From IMG/VR virus record IMGVR_UViG_3300028025_002566, positions 1-58,837 of that record: a stretch of DNA of 58,837 bases, one strand, 5' to 3'. Position 1 is the first letter of the stretch, and each line of letters starts with the position of its first letter. Below the pieces are notes generated by a model. It was not told the origin of the DNA. It ran no database searches and saw only the letters and a list, made by a program, of their open reading frames with translations. This document shows, one piece after another, positions 27,001 through 35,395 of the stretch. The stretch comes from a virus. Made by a program: the position numbers and the translations under genes.

Positions 27001-27139
27001 ACAAGCGTTGTATCAAAAGATGGCTACAGCTTGGACTAATAACCCTAAGCTAAGAGAACAGTATGCTAAACCTGGTCCTGAAGAAAGCTCTTTCTATATG
27101 TTTATGAAAGATACTTTGTCTAAAGGACTGAAACAATAA
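24020..27139 (+). CDS. Large virion protein with duplicated NNPGN domain, candidate cell-wall hydrolase
   Basis: In 1039 residues, an N-terminal helical part leads to MPKGTDTVPAMLTPGEAV, a phrase of tape-measure-like proteins. Two copies of a roughly 90-residue domain follow, beginning RSNNPGNLMYAGQPN (about 193) and RHNNPGNLIFVGQKG (about 378), each with a SG(I/R)xAL and ERG segment. The NNPGN domain appears in phage virion proteins and probably acts as a peptidoglycan hydrolase; the reaction has not been shown here. The C-terminal half is helical. Likely ejected to open the cell wall. Confidence 0.7.
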   Translation: MGPLSAKQYREYLKLGADEQRKNAAFTQEQQRKDQLHQLKLKEAGAKASQGIAHKEENHAMKLAEGTVKVPRINRQKLGLPSMNPLADSEILGQGQRRLPGMMPKGTDTVPAMLTPGEAVIPAPAAQNPKNKKAIKKMVKEGRNKNKIMGYADGTEYVQEQVQPLTIQDPRMGYTAPMYEGKYIENIPTRSNNPGNLMYAGQPNAIPGVPKPGGGSFALFANPQSGIEALERQVTKNTQERGQNIKQMMAKYAPKGENNTAKYVKNLSKEIGVSPTAKVPMDKVPALSRAISKFEGYKGEYYSDGTTGVKYYNDGNVSVPFDATTQEIPVYVPQLSLGTPAPDPRLLTNAVPINTAVPVAVAPLANTGQEAALTVAQRHNNPGNLIFVGQKGAVKGEPKAGGGYWARFETPESGRQALENQIKLDTQERGLTLFDTMNKYAPAGDRNNPSAYAKTIGDKLGISLSDKVPSDKIGLMADVITSVESGGKYKTNNNVVASTLTPAESDELATLKKVVSSNIYPANEVGKARMRIQELENKALNVPRPQATPEQKQWADERRGTVKPDVAQRVAAIDAMVPAAVLPANEGNVPPAVMPPQLPEAPSVSQEVPKDTAAFDAMIAGFSQQVAPQIQEATKQAEKIVDPVEKKSFLENFIAGIYGGDKSLFNDKDLARFAVVAAGGLLTGGSVGGSLRFAAKDTLISADRRNVAQAQQDFEREKIKAVDDRTERNKLIDQGYEPANIDKYLKSRTIDDLGSPKTTYSFKETGKQYTIDRGPQSGMVFQVVEATTKTGKGAGDTIQMIIDPRTNNKVPLSSFQANAQKLGYNVVDYSSATHSPTAKANRVKEWVEKDANTIADQALEQVYGASKVKDKPNTARANVPTSSAIGAQAASFFKSIGFEPSDSGEMLEGKNIMNVAVQDMINDQQTRKVKVTDITPYLSRSMITVRSGINPDLFKIGAGDKAKVMPPEKIVQLDYLVKQASSDLGGGQTNAAAQQALYQKMATAWTNNPKLREQYAKPGPEESSFYMFMKDTLSKGLKQ

Positions 27140-27151
27140 ACAAGAGGTAAT

Positions 27152-30100
27152 ATGGATAGATTAGAAAAAGTATTATCAGATATTGGAATAGATGTTTCGT
27201 CTATCCCTAGAGCTTCTGACTTTAAAGTAGGTGAGAATACACTCAAAGATGCCGATACCTTTACTACTGCTGATGGTACACCAGTACGTATGAGAGGTAT
27301 TAATGCCGCAGAGACTTCAAAGGTAGATCCTTCAAGGGGTGCCTTTGAAGGATCTCAACCAGGTGCTGATACACAAACAAAGATTGTTGGAGACATTGCT
27401 CGTCAGGGTAATTTCACCACACCAATTGTTACTGAAGAGGTTGATAAATATAACCGTAGAATGGGTGATTTAGCTGACCCTTATGGTAACAAATTAACTA
27501 CCAAGCTATTAGAGATGGGTGTTGTTAATCCATCTTTAACTCCTACATTAGATCAAACTAATTCAATGTATTGGGGTAGAATTGATCGGCAACAGCGTAT
27601 TAATCAGGGCCGTAAAACTGAGGCTGATTTACTGCTAGATAAGCTTAATGAAGAAAGAAATCAATTTGGTGTACGTGCAAAAGTATTTACACCAGATGCT
27701 AAATCTTTTGGTGCTTCTGTAGATGATGCTGGTCGTAGTGATTATTTTGCTGGTCCAGCTATTGTCCGTGAAGGTGAAGATAGAACAGGTAAGGCTACAA
27801 GTAATTTATCTACAGGACTGGATATTGGCTTTGCCCAAATGCAACAAGGTTTATTTGGGGCTATTGATCTTATCGGTAAAACTACTGGATCAGAATTCTT
27901 AAGTAATGTAGGTACATCTAATGTGCGTGCATTAAAATCTGAGTTAGAATCATTACCGTATCTACGTAATGCTGAAGCTATTGATGAGAAAGGTAACTGG
28001 AAACTAGATAGTTTCAGTAAGTTAACTGACTATTTAGTTGGTACTGCTGCCTCATCTGCACCTCAAATGATTGTATCTTTAGCTTCTGCTTTTGCTGCTC
28101 CTGCTACTTTTGGTTTATCGTTATCAGCTCCTGCAGCTATCTATACAGGTAATGTATGGAACGAACAAAAAGAAAAGAACGCTGGTACCGCTTTAATCTC
28201 AGGTATTACACAAGCTGCATTAGATCGTTTAGGTATTGCTGGTTTAGTTAAAGCACCTAACCTAAACATCACATCTACAGCTACACAAGAATTAGTTAAA
28301 GCACAATTACTAAAGAAAGGTTTTAGTAAAGAAGCTGCTGAAGCTATGATTGTAAAAGCTACACAAGCGTCTGTTAAAGACGTAGCTGATGCTGCACGAA
28401 TTGTAGCTGCAAGACAACAGCTTGGCGCTCTTAATATTGGTAAAGCAGTTGGTATGGGTGCTGTATCTGAAGGCCCAACCGAAGGTCTACAAGAATTAGT
28501 ACAATACTTTGGTGAGACATCTAGTTTAAATGTACCTGAAGGCGAAGAGTATTCTAAGTTAAAGAACCGAGTACTTAATGCTACTGTAGGCGGTGCGTTA
28601 TTAGGTGGAACTATTGGTGGTACAGGTGCTGTTGCTCGTAACTTAACCTTCTCTGATAAAACAGTTAATCGGAGTAATGATGTCGAGTTCAGAGAACAGT
28701 TTAAAGGTAATGTTCCTTATGCAACTGAAGTAGCTAATGAGGCCTTTAATAGTAACCAAGAAGTTAGTTTAGATAAATTGGCCGAGGCTGAGGCTATTAA
28801 ACGATCTACTCAAGGTATCCCATCTAAGTTAAGTTCTTGGTGGGAAGATAAAGGTATTTCATCTCTATGGGATAAGTGGTCTAACACTATTATGGGTGAT
28901 AACGTTCATAAGAGTAAGTACACAGCTGCCTTAGCCACATTACTTGGTGCAGGTAATCCCCTTAATGGCTCATCTATTACTGATCAACAAGCACTATTAG
29001 AAACAAACATTCATAAGCATTTCGGTACCAAAGAAGAAATGGAATCTATGTTTAATGGTATGAATAGTAAGAATATTTCTATTCTATTATCTAACCCTAA
29101 AGTACTTGACTTAATGGAAAGACTTGTTCGTAGAAAGAAAGCTCAGTTTGCTGAGAACATGGATAATGTTGTAGGTAAGTTTGATCTTGATACTGAGCTA
29201 GGTGAATACGCACAATACAAAGATGGTATTGTTGAGTATGCTAATCGTATTGATAACCTAATTTCTACATATAACAATGCAACAAACAGTCAATTACGCT
29301 TTGACGATTTTGTTGAACAAAGACCATTAGATAAGACTGTTGTATCTAGATACTTTAAACAATTTGTTTCTGATCTATCTGATACATTAGGTTTATCTCA
29401 ACAAGAGGCAACTAAGATTGCTAACTCAGTACTCGATAACAATAACATTAACTCAATGGAAGATGCCTTAGATGACATCCTTAACTTTGATGTTGCATCT
29501 TTAAAGAATAAAGATGAGTTAGCCAAAAAGCTTTATACACCAGAAAATCGTGGTAAGTTCCAGAAATATTTTTCTCACGATATCGTAGACAATGCTTATA
29601 CATTATCTGCAAGAGGTGCTGCTAAGAATATTAATACAAATCTTATTGGTAAAGATGGTTCTAAGTTAGCTGCTTTAATTCAAGCTGCAAAAGATAATGG
29701 TGACATTACAGAACAAGAAGCCTCATTCATGGCTAAAGAGATTAAAGATTTCTTAGATATGCGTGCAGGTAAGTATCACCCCATAACTAATCCTTATGTT
29801 CGTGGTGCTTTAAGTACTGTTAACTTCTTATCTACTATTACTTCACTACCACTAGCTGCTATTAGTTCTACCGTAGAGTTTGCTCAGGTATATCGTAACC
29901 TAAATAAACCCCAATCTATTAAAGCTACTCGTATATTACTAAATACCTTTGGTAAAGAATTTGGTTCTTTGTTTAAAGAGTTAGGTGCATCGGTAACTAA
30001 CAAAGGTACTAAACCAGTAGAGCATAGGATTGCTTTATCTAATGCAGGGTATTTAAGAGAAGGTGGTATTGCTCACCGTAATGATATCATGTCTGGTTAT

Positions 30101-30940
30101 TTCCAGAAGTGGACAGAAGGTTTTTTTAAAGTCACTGGTTTGACTTCAATGACTACCATTACTCGTAATGCTAAGTTAGGTATTGCTGCAGATGCTATCA
30201 ATAGCTGGTTATCTATTGTTAAGTCAGGTGACCCAACAGATCAAGCAGTAATTGATGCCAAAGAACATTTAGTTCGATTAGGTATTGACTATGATTACAT
30301 GAATAATATTACTAAACATAGTATTGATTCAGAACAAAGAGTCTTAGACAACCTTCAAAGAGGTGCATACAACTTTATTAACGAAGCTGTGGTTATTCCT
30401 TCACAACTTAACAGACCTAAGTTCTACAGTGATCCTTACCTTAGATTGTTTACTCAATTCCAAGGCTACACATCTACTTTTACTGCTAACGTATTACCCA
30501 GATTAATTACTGATTTAAACCGTAAGGGTTCAGCAGATCAAGGTAATGCTGCAGCCACTATTGCTATGATGTTTGCTTTAGCTATGCTTGCTTTGTATAT
30601 TAAAGATATGATTAAGTATGGTGAATCACCACCTGAATGGCTCAAGGATGATAAGCAATTCCAAAGAGCTATTGGTCAAATGGGTATTTTAGGTACTGGT
30701 CAACGGGTATGGGATACAGTATCTGATATTACCGGAAACGATAAGTACAGTAAGACTGTTCTTGGCGATGTATATGAAAACATTTCTAATCAATCACCAC
30801 AACTAGCTTATATCAACAGGGTTAACTCAGCCCTCTCTGCCCAAGAAGGCAAAGAAATTGAGAAGGGTGCAAGGCTGCTTCCGATCTTCGGGACATCTCC
30901 CGCCTTTGCTAAATATCTTCAGAAAACACTCGGAGAGTAA
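27152..30940 (+). CDS. Large ejection protein with N-terminal staphylococcal-nuclease-like domain
   Basis: In 1262 residues, about 20-130 read as an SNase-type fold: LKDADTFTTADGTPVRMRGI, NAAETSK, then KYNRRMGDLADPYGNKLTTK and LLEMGVV. The Arg, Glu and second Arg expected near the active site are present. The long remainder is helical, with an apolar segment (ATIAMMFALAMLALYIKDM, about 1155) near the C-terminus. It is placed among ejection proteins. A virion-carried nuclease could act on host DNA or on periplasmic DNA. Catalysis is inferred. Confidence 0.72.
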   Translation: MDRLEKVLSDIGIDVSSIPRASDFKVGENTLKDADTFTTADGTPVRMRGINAAETSKVDPSRGAFEGSQPGADTQTKIVGDIARQGNFTTPIVTEEVDKYNRRMGDLADPYGNKLTTKLLEMGVVNPSLTPTLDQTNSMYWGRIDRQQRINQGRKTEADLLLDKLNEERNQFGVRAKVFTPDAKSFGASVDDAGRSDYFAGPAIVREGEDRTGKATSNLSTGLDIGFAQMQQGLFGAIDLIGKTTGSEFLSNVGTSNVRALKSELESLPYLRNAEAIDEKGNWKLDSFSKLTDYLVGTAASSAPQMIVSLASAFAAPATFGLSLSAPAAIYTGNVWNEQKEKNAGTALISGITQAALDRLGIAGLVKAPNLNITSTATQELVKAQLLKKGFSKEAAEAMIVKATQASVKDVADAARIVAARQQLGALNIGKAVGMGAVSEGPTEGLQELVQYFGETSSLNVPEGEEYSKLKNRVLNATVGGALLGGTIGGTGAVARNLTFSDKTVNRSNDVEFREQFKGNVPYATEVANEAFNSNQEVSLDKLAEAEAIKRSTQGIPSKLSSWWEDKGISSLWDKWSNTIMGDNVHKSKYTAALATLLGAGNPLNGSSITDQQALLETNIHKHFGTKEEMESMFNGMNSKNISILLSNPKVLDLMERLVRRKKAQFAENMDNVVGKFDLDTELGEYAQYKDGIVEYANRIDNLISTYNNATNSQLRFDDFVEQRPLDKTVVSRYFKQFVSDLSDTLGLSQQEATKIANSVLDNNNINSMEDALDDILNFDVASLKNKDELAKKLYTPENRGKFQKYFSHDIVDNAYTLSARGAAKNINTNLIGKDGSKLAALIQAAKDNGDITEQEASFMAKEIKDFLDMRAGKYHPITNPYVRGALSTVNFLSTITSLPLAAISSTVEFAQVYRNLNKPQSIKATRILLNTFGKEFGSLFKELGASVTNKGTKPVEHRIALSNAGYLREGGIAHRNDIMSGYFQKWTEGFFKVTGLTSMTTITRNAKLGIAADAINSWLSIVKSGDPTDQAVIDAKEHLVRLGIDYDYMNNITKHSIDSEQRVLDNLQRGAYNFINEAVVIPSQLNRPKFYSDPYLRLFTQFQGYTSTFTANVLPRLITDLNRKGSADQGNAAATIAMMFALAMLALYIKDMIKYGESPPEWLKDDKQFQRAIGQMGILGTGQRVWDTVSDITGNDKYSKTVLGDVYENISNQSPQLAYINRVNSALSAQEGKEIEKGARLLPIFGTSPAFAKYLQKTLGE

Positions 30941-30943
30941 ATA

Positions 30944-33900
30944 ATGGCTATTAATGTCAATGTACCTAGTCAGGTACCACCAATCGGTAATAAGTTCTTA
31001 GAACAACAACTTGCCAACCAAGCTGCTGCAAGGGCAAACGCCCAAGCAGAACTTCCTGTTAACATGCAGTCTACTGGTACACCCTTTCAAGGTAATGTAC
31101 CACCTGTACCTACTATGCCAACAGAAGAGGAGTATCAATCTTTTGCTGCTCCTAGTTTCCAACAACAAGAAATGGAACCACAACCCTTTAATGATGTTGT
31201 GGATGTACAAAGGGAAACTCTTTCAGCAACTGGTGAGTTAACTCCTTATGATGTAAGGCTACAACAATTAGAGGCTGAGAAAGCAAAACAAGCTCAGTTA
31301 GCTCAATCAGTTAATATTGATTGGGAATCACAGCAAGAGCTACGGGATGCGTTCCCTGAAGCTGTACTACCTACACAAGCAGGTACTATCCAACGTGCAG
31401 CTAAGGATGTTGGTGAAGCACTGTCTCGTAGTATGGTTAGCCTTACTGAAGAAGGTAGTGCTACACCTGTAGACTTATCCGGTATGACTTATCTTAAGCA
31501 AGGCCTTGGTTTAAGTACTAAGCAAGTAGCTTCTAACATCACATTAGCTGCTAACATGATTGCACCTATGCTTGCTGGTGCTGCTAAAACCGGTAATGGT
31601 GAAATTCAGACTGACGAAAAAGATACATTTGACTACTTGGATTCTATTCTTTCCCAAGAGGGTGATGTAGCTATCCCAAAGAGTGCTGTCAATGGCGGTG
31701 TTCCCTTAGATGTTGTTGAACAAACATTAGGTAGACTAGTTAAAAGTTATGCTAAAGGTACTCAGGTAGATGAGACTAATAATCCATTAGACCCTCGTAC
31801 CATGAAGGGTCAGAACGTAGATGCTCAGTCAGCTGGTGCTACTGCTGTTAACGCTCTTGTTGATGCTGATATTCTTACATTAGATAATGCACTCGATGGT
31901 ACTCGTATCGTTCGATTAAACCCAGTATTTGGTACTGAGTTTTATTCTAATGGCCGTAACTTAAGACGTACTTTAGGTGAGGCTGGTGCAGGTATGTCTC
32001 AGACAGTACCTGTTACTGAAGAGGGTAACTATGCTGGTGCTATGCGTAATATTCGCAGAGGTGATAAACAAAAAGTTAACTTTGAAAAATTAGATAATGT
32101 TACTGAAGCTAAACGTATTGCCGGTAGTATTGGTAGGTTAGTTGGTCCCGGTAAGGCTTATATTGGTGCAATGATGTATGGTAATGCTCTTATTGAAGCT
32201 CAAAATAACCCACAAAACCCTGCACCATTCAGTACTCTTAATTTATTTAAGATTACTAAACGAGATGTAGAAGAAGGTAGCCCTGTTGTTAAGGATAAGT
32301 TAAATAACCTTGGTAAAGAACTTACTATGCTTGCTAATGCTTTAGCTCAAGGTAATCCAAGGTATACCCCTCATTGGGAAGACTATTCAGTACACCGCTT
32401 GTACAACGATACGTTAGACTTTAACGAACAACGTAATAAGTTTACCAGAGGTATTACTAATGGCATTGGTAATCCATTTATGATGGATAGTAATTATCAT
32501 GAGACAGGTGTAAACAGATTTACCGCTGAGAAATACTGGGATAGAGTAGGTAACAAAGCAAGGTCAGGTAACTTTGATGTTGGTAGTTTGTCTTCACAAG
32601 AAAGAGAATTAGGATTCCTAATGACTCTTGGTCGAGTACTAGATGTTGGTCGTACTGTAGGTATGACTACTGAAAACATGACTGCTCCCGGTATCCTTGA
32701 AGCTGTTACTCCTAAGTTCTTGATTGAAGCTGCTCAAGTAGGATCATTATTAAAGTCAATTGTACCATCAACTAAACGCGATATTTATAACGCTATGGTT
32801 GATCCTCAAACGATAGATCCTACTAAGTTAACTAATGAACAGAAAGTTGCTTTACAAACTCTGCTAGATAACTCTGACAGAGAAACTTGGGGTTACGTAC
32901 TACAGGCTTATGTAGATGCATCTAACTATTTGGATGCTAAAAAAGGTAACAAACCATTCCTACCTAAAGCAACTGTAGCTATCGATATGAACTCTGCTGG
33001 TAGAGCGTTCTTAGCTATGGACATTGGTGAGATGAACGTTATTGAGCGTGTTGGTTTGTTATGGGAGTCTGCCGACAGAGATGGTGTATTTGATGACACA
33101 CAACCTGAAGGTAACCCAAGAACTTACTTCGTTGATGTAGCTAAGAAGCAAAGTATTGATAAAGCATTTGGTTTAGATCAACGTGAAAAGGCTTTAAAGT
33201 TTAAAGAACTGCTTAATAAGTATGAGAGCAGAGCATTCAATAAATCATTAGCCAAGAAAGTACTACTTACTACTGATTATGGTAAACCATTAGCTTATCA
33301 CTTAGAAGAAGCAAGAGCCTTCCTTAAAGATCATCCCGATTTTACTGATGAATTAGTAACATACTATAACGGTGATACAGAAGCAGCTATCAAGGACATC
33401 AATGAGATCTTTAAGTTTACACTTAAGGATGTTGTATCTGAATGGCAATTTGTATTACCAAAGAAAATGGTTAAAGTACTTCAGATGCTTGGTCGAGTGC
33501 CACATCCTGAAGGTTTATATGGTGAGAAGATGAGCCTTGGTAATATGAGTCCTGTTGAAACAGGCACTACTGTTACAATTGGTTCAGGCGCTAATGAGCG
33601 TAAGGTAAAGCTTACTCGTGCTATGTTTAACCCATTAGCAGCTGCTAAACCAAAGACATTCGAAGATGGTACTGTATGGGAACCCGGTGAAGGTACTGCC
33701 GCAATTAATCAGATCGGCCCATTACTAGGTCAGTATAGGGAGTCTGCATTAGTCATTGATACAATGAACTATGTTAACGGCGGTAAAGATCCTGCCAAGA
33801 TGATGTATATGTTACCTGTATTCGATAACTTTATTACAGATGCTACCAGTTATCCGTATGTGTTATACACTGCCAACAATATTATTGCACCTAAAGTATT

Positions 33901-34354
33901 TGAATGGGATATCCAAAAACCATTTAAAGAAGATTTTGAAAAGCAGTTAAGAGAAGCTTTTGCTGATATCCAAAAACAAGGTGAGATTGTTATTGATAGT
34001 CGCAGCCCTTATCGTGGTTTATTTGTTACATTAGATCGCGAGTATGGTTATATTCAGGATAGTAAGAACCTATCGCAAGCTCAAAAAGAGTTTAAAGAAG
34101 TATTAGATAACCCTAAGAGTGGTTATGTTAACCCTTCTGAAAGATCAGGAGCTACTGTTCTTACTCCAGCACAAGTAACATTACTTGTAAAAGCTGCTGT
34201 AGTTTATTTTGATATTTCAGGTCAACGATCTGCTAAGTCAAATAATGAAGGTGGTTTAAATAGCTGGATTAATCGTGGATTGGAAAAGAAACGTAAGGCT
34301 ATGGACAAAGTAAAACAAAAAGCTAAACAAGGCAAGATTTATTTCATGACTTAA
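30944..34354 (+). CDS. Virion-encoded single-subunit RNA polymerase candidate (N4 vRNAP-like)
   Basis: All four polymerase blocks are visible in 1136 residues. T/DxxGR-like: HRLYNDTLDFNEQRNKFTRG (484-503), which aligns with GRVYAVSMFNPQGNDMTKGL of T7. Motif A: AIDMNSAGRAFLAMDIG, Asp681. Motif B: AKKVLLTTDYGKP, Lys771 and Tyr779, the same 8-residue spacing as T7 K631/Y639. Motif C: PVFDNFITDA, Asp961, with Phe replacing the usual His. Asp681-Lys771 (90) and Asp681-Asp961 (280) resemble T7 (94 and 275). The length is near the 1.1-kb-residue polymerase core of N4 vRNAP. It is the last of the ejection-protein genes, suggesting packaging. GGAGAGTAAATA precedes the ATG. Confidence 0.75.
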   Translation: MAINVNVPSQVPPIGNKFLEQQLANQAAARANAQAELPVNMQSTGTPFQGNVPPVPTMPTEEEYQSFAAPSFQQQEMEPQPFNDVVDVQRETLSATGELTPYDVRLQQLEAEKAKQAQLAQSVNIDWESQQELRDAFPEAVLPTQAGTIQRAAKDVGEALSRSMVSLTEEGSATPVDLSGMTYLKQGLGLSTKQVASNITLAANMIAPMLAGAAKTGNGEIQTDEKDTFDYLDSILSQEGDVAIPKSAVNGGVPLDVVEQTLGRLVKSYAKGTQVDETNNPLDPRTMKGQNVDAQSAGATAVNALVDADILTLDNALDGTRIVRLNPVFGTEFYSNGRNLRRTLGEAGAGMSQTVPVTEEGNYAGAMRNIRRGDKQKVNFEKLDNVTEAKRIAGSIGRLVGPGKAYIGAMMYGNALIEAQNNPQNPAPFSTLNLFKITKRDVEEGSPVVKDKLNNLGKELTMLANALAQGNPRYTPHWEDYSVHRLYNDTLDFNEQRNKFTRGITNGIGNPFMMDSNYHETGVNRFTAEKYWDRVGNKARSGNFDVGSLSSQERELGFLMTLGRVLDVGRTVGMTTENMTAPGILEAVTPKFLIEAAQVGSLLKSIVPSTKRDIYNAMVDPQTIDPTKLTNEQKVALQTLLDNSDRETWGYVLQAYVDASNYLDAKKGNKPFLPKATVAIDMNSAGRAFLAMDIGEMNVIERVGLLWESADRDGVFDDTQPEGNPRTYFVDVAKKQSIDKAFGLDQREKALKFKELLNKYESRAFNKSLAKKVLLTTDYGKPLAYHLEEARAFLKDHPDFTDELVTYYNGDTEAAIKDINEIFKFTLKDVVSEWQFVLPKKMVKVLQMLGRVPHPEGLYGEKMSLGNMSPVETGTTVTIGSGANERKVKLTRAMFNPLAAAKPKTFEDGTVWEPGEGTAAINQIGPLLGQYRESALVIDTMNYVNGGKDPAKMMYMLPVFDNFITDATSYPYVLYTANNIIAPKVFEWDIQKPFKEDFEKQLREAFADIQKQGEIVIDSRSPYRGLFVTLDREYGYIQDSKNLSQAQKEFKEVLDNPKSGYVNPSERSGATVLTPAQVTLLVKAAVVYFDISGQRSAKSNNEGGLNSWINRGLEKKRKAMDKVKQKAKQGKIYFMT

Positions 34355-34363
34355 GCAAATAAA

Positions 34364-34404
34364 AACCCTACTAGGAATTATCCTGGTAGGGTTATTTTTT
34401 TTTT
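34364..34404. terminator. Bidirectional terminator between convergent operons
   Basis: AACCCTACTAGGA pairs with TCCTGGTAGGGTT (13 bp, one G-U) around the loop ATTA. A run of more than 12 T follows on the plus strand, and TTTTTATTT follows on the minus strand. It ends both the late operon and the replication operon. Confidence 0.93.
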
Positions 34405-34701
34405 TTATTTAACTGATAGTAATTGATTATACATATCTAGTGCTTGAGCACGATTAGCTCCTGCAACTTCTTTAGCTTCTTCTTCAGTATAAGGGCGACC
34501 TGTCATATCGTTAACGACATTAGGTAATCCTGATACAGATTGTTTGTAAATTTCATTCATCACATATGGACCAAGTTCTTTGGTGTATAGTAGTTCATCA
34601 GGAACATATACACCTACATCGCGCATATCTGCTTGGAATGTATGGTCATCATAATTATGACCGCGTAACGCTTGTACGTTATAGCTTTTTAACTGAGACA
34701 T
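34405..34701 (-). CDS. Hypothetical 98-aa protein, last gene of minus operon
   Basis: Begins MSQLKSYNVQALRGHNYDDH and contains GRPYTEEEAKEVAGANRAQA. Overlaps the Dps-like gene by 13 bases and stops directly at the shared terminator. Soluble and acidic. No family recognised; coupling to the Dps-like gene suggests a shared function. Confidence 0.7.
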   Translation of the reverse strand: MSQLKSYNVQALRGHNYDDHTFQADMRDVGVYVPDELLYTKELGPYVMNEIYKQSVSGLPNVVNDMTGRPYTEEEAKEVAGANRAQALDMYNQLLSVK

Positions 34702-35120
34702 GATTTAACCTTCCAATGTAACTTGGAGACACCTGTCATATAGTCTCCGATAAATGTTTCTAAGGCACCGTGACCTTCAGCACCTGCCTCTGTGTAAAGA
34801 ATTTGAGCAGACATGTGAATGCTATCCAGTGCTTTAGTCAAGTCATCTAGCATAGCCTTATCTGTTTTTGCTTTATTATCTAAAGTAAAGTTAGATTCTT
34901 CGGCATATTCTTTAAGACTAGTCATACACATGTTACCCATCTGACGACACTGTTCATTAAGGTCATCGTGGGCAGTGCTTAAATACTCATATACTTCCTG
35001 CAATAATGTATGGTACTGAGGGAAATTAGGACCGGTAATATTTAAATGATATACTTGTGACTTAAAGTATACAATAAAATTATCACTGATCAGTGTTTTT
35101 AGTTTGCTCTGGCAGCTCAT
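34689..35120 (-). CDS. Dps/ferritin-like protein
   Basis: In 143 residues, FKSQVYHLNITGPNFPQYHT (about 19-38) and HDDLNEQCRQMGN (about 51-63) follow the Dps pattern: HWNVxGxxF then DxxxERxxxLG. His in YHLNI, Asp in HDD and the Glu four residues later correspond to the Dps ferroxidase ligands. Dps proteins bind DNA and oxidise iron, protecting against peroxide. The long helices fit a four-helix bundle. It may protect phage DNA or be packaged, but this is inference. Start overlaps the upstream 48-aa gene. Confidence 0.7.
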   Translation of the reverse strand: MSCQSKLKTLISDNFIVYFKSQVYHLNITGPNFPQYHTLLQEVYEYLSTAHDDLNEQCRQMGNMCMTSLKEYAEESNFTLDNKAKTDKAMLDDLTKALDSIHMSAQILYTEAGAEGHGALETFIGDYMTGVSKLHWKVKSCLS

Positions 35121-35229
35121 TATTATCTTTCTGTTCTTGTTCTACTTTCTTTTTACCAAAGATAGTATCCCAATTGTTCTTATATTGTTCTTCGTTAGTA
35201 GGTCTACGACCTGAACCTTTACCTGACAT
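35083..35229 (-). CDS. 48-aa basic protein
   Basis: It begins MSGKGSGRRPTNEEQYKNNW and continues DTIFGKKKVEQEQ, a pattern repeatedly seen in small proteins of T7-like phages (SGRRP...NWxxIFGKKK). It overlaps the Dps-like gene start by 38 bases and lies 1 base after the upstream gene. Function unknown. Confidence 0.75.
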   Translation of the reverse strand: MSGKGSGRRPTNEEQYKNNWDTIFGKKKVEQEQKDNNELPEQTKNTDQ

Positions 35230-35230
35230 A

Positions 35231-35395
35231 TTATTCCTCAGCTAGTTTGGTATTACCAAGCTTGTACCGACCGAAACCCATTTGCACTTTAATACCATTA
35301 AGTTCGGTATCAATCCAATAAGCACGATCATCATTAATGTAGTCTTCTTCTGTTAAGGGAGGACACATATCCTCAATATCGTGTTCGTTAATCAT
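35231..35395 (-). CDS. 54-aa acidic protein
   Basis: Begins MINEHDIEDMCPPLTEEDYI and ends FGRYKLGNTKLAEE. Overlaps the upstream 122-aa gene end by 8 bases. The tight packing in the operon and conserved-looking mix of acidic and aromatic residues support a real gene. Function unknown. Confidence 0.65.
   Translation of the reverse strand: MINEHDIEDMCPPLTEEDYINDDRAYWIDTELNGIKVQMGFGRYKLGNTKLAEE

Noticed and set aside
1982-34354. Integrase, repressor or attachment site indicating temperate life
   Set aside because: None recognised anywhere in the window; the gene set is that of a lytic phage.
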